Origin: a virus
DNA length: 30,167 nt
Virus record (IMG/VR): IMGVR_UViG_3300037563_000027
Coordinates: 1 to 30,167 of that record
Direction: 5' to 3' (one strand)
Both the position numbers and the translations under genes were made by a program. Each line of letters opens with the position of its first letter. Positions within the stretch are counted from its first letter, which is position 1. Of this stretch, positions 29,827 to 30,167 are shown piece by piece. The notes below the pieces were generated by a model. The model was not told where the DNA came from. It did not search any database and saw only the letters and a list, made by a program, of their open reading frames with translations.

Positions 29827-30167
29827 TGGAGACTCTGCGAATCACCAAAGCAGACTTGAATGAGCGTAACGAATACAAGCGCTCACGCGACCTTGAATTT
29901 GAAGGCCACATCGAAGTTGAGGCATCACTCGGGCGGGTAGTTGTGCTCGGCCTCATTCGCGCCGGCGGCCGCTTGGGCATCGAGGCTGGCTCGGGCATCG
30001 AGGCTGGCTCGGGCATCGAGACTAGCTTGGGCATCAAGGCTGGCTGGGGCATCAAGGCTGGCTGGGGCATCAAGGCTGGCTCGGGCATCAAGGCTGGCTG
30101 GGGCATCGAGGCTGGCTCGGGCATCGAGGCTGGCTGGGGCATCGAGGCTGGCTGGGGCATCAAGGCT
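29826..30167 (+). CDS. Hexapeptide-repeat protein (left-handed beta-helix-like), 3' end outside window
   Basis: GTG 29826 overlaps the HTH stop (TAGTG) and the frame is open to the window end (114 codons). The first 48 residues (ETLRITKADLNERNEYKRSR and onward) lead into tandem six-residue units of the form G-I-(E/K)-A-G-(S/W), about 10.7 copies visible. I-x-A-G-S-G type spacing agrees with the hexapeptide signature of left-handed beta-helix proteins. Similar GIKAG/GIEAG runs are known to me from other phage and prophage hypotheticals; function unknown. Missed if only ATG starts are considered. Confidence 0.72.
   Translation, partial: METLRITKADLNERNEYKRSRDLEFEGHIEVEASLGRVVVLGLIRAGGRLGIEAGSGIEAGSGIETSLGIKAGWGIKAGWGIKAGSGIKAGWGIEAGSGIEAGWGIEAGWGIKA
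29975..30167 (+). repeat. 18-bp tandem repeat, about 10.7 copies
   Basis: Unit GGGCATCGAGGCTGGCTC with two main variable positions: GAG or AAG (Glu or Lys) and TCG or TGG (Ser or Trp). One unit (30011) is more diverged. Runs off the right edge. The clean 18-base period keeps the reading frame. Confidence 0.95.

Noticed and set aside
29774-30163. Minus-strand repeat frame (MPQPAS-type repeats)
   Set aside because: It is the antisense of the 18-bp repeat; the plus frame is coupled to the HTH gene and continues its operon.
1-30167. CRISPR arrays and tRNA genes
   Set aside because: No direct-repeat/spacer pattern and no cloverleaf with a TTCRANY arm was noticed; the only tandem array is the coding 18-bp repeat.

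Overview
The window is a piece of a double-stranded DNA bacteriophage or prophage genome of the contractile-tail (myovirus) type, about 57% GC by eye. Nearly all the virion genes lie on the minus strand in tightly packed, often overlapping order. Reading right to left (direction of transcription) they are: a small-gene block with a Dps-like ferritin, small terminase, large terminase, tiny genes, portal, MuF-like head protein, an accessory island, prohead protease with nested scaffold, major capsid, connector and neck proteins, Gp37-like protein, tail sheath, tail tube, tail assembly chaperone pair, tape measure, then P2-like U, X and D (hub, cut by the left edge). The tail module follows the P2 order, while the Gp37-like and MuF-like proteins recall Mu-type phages. 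The host cannot be named from the sequence. Strong AGGAGG/GAGGTGA Shine-Dalgarno sites and sigma70-like promoters point to an ordinary bacterium.

Region by region: 1-7548 tail genes; 7579-7626 hairpin terminator; 7665-11751 neck, connector and decoration genes; terminator; 11826-15122 capsid and protease/scaffold; terminator; 15236-15727 a single gene between two terminators; 15783-20246 an accessory island with two divergent operons driven from 18453-18667 (leftward small genes, many with zinc-ribbon motifs; rightward six small genes); 20243-25979 MuF, portal and terminase region; 26040-27834 small terminase, Cys-rich small proteins, Dps and a small gene; 27835-28557 control region with terminator, promoters and a palindromic operator; 28558-30167 rightward control genes (AntA/KilAC antirepressor, zinc-ribbon protein, Cro/C1-like HTH) and a GTG-started protein built of 18-bp/6-residue repeats running off the right edge. 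I saw no integrase, lysis gene, tRNA or CRISPR array.

The most unusual signals are: (1) a non-palindromic hexamer, GTCCTG/CAGGAC, occurring about 90 times on either strand and in all codon phases, several-fold above expectation and absent from the rightward moron operon; (2) a possible programmed -1 frameshift at CCCTTTA near the end of the portal gene, adding 47 residues; (3) a phage-encoded Dps with all ferroxidase residues beside the packaging genes; (4) a large-terminase ribosome site held in a perfect hairpin; (5) a 26-bp exact inverted duplication linking the scaffold gene and the region upstream of terS; (6) the hexapeptide tandem repeat gene at the right edge; and (7) many tiny zinc-ribbon proteins. 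All counts were made by eye without software.
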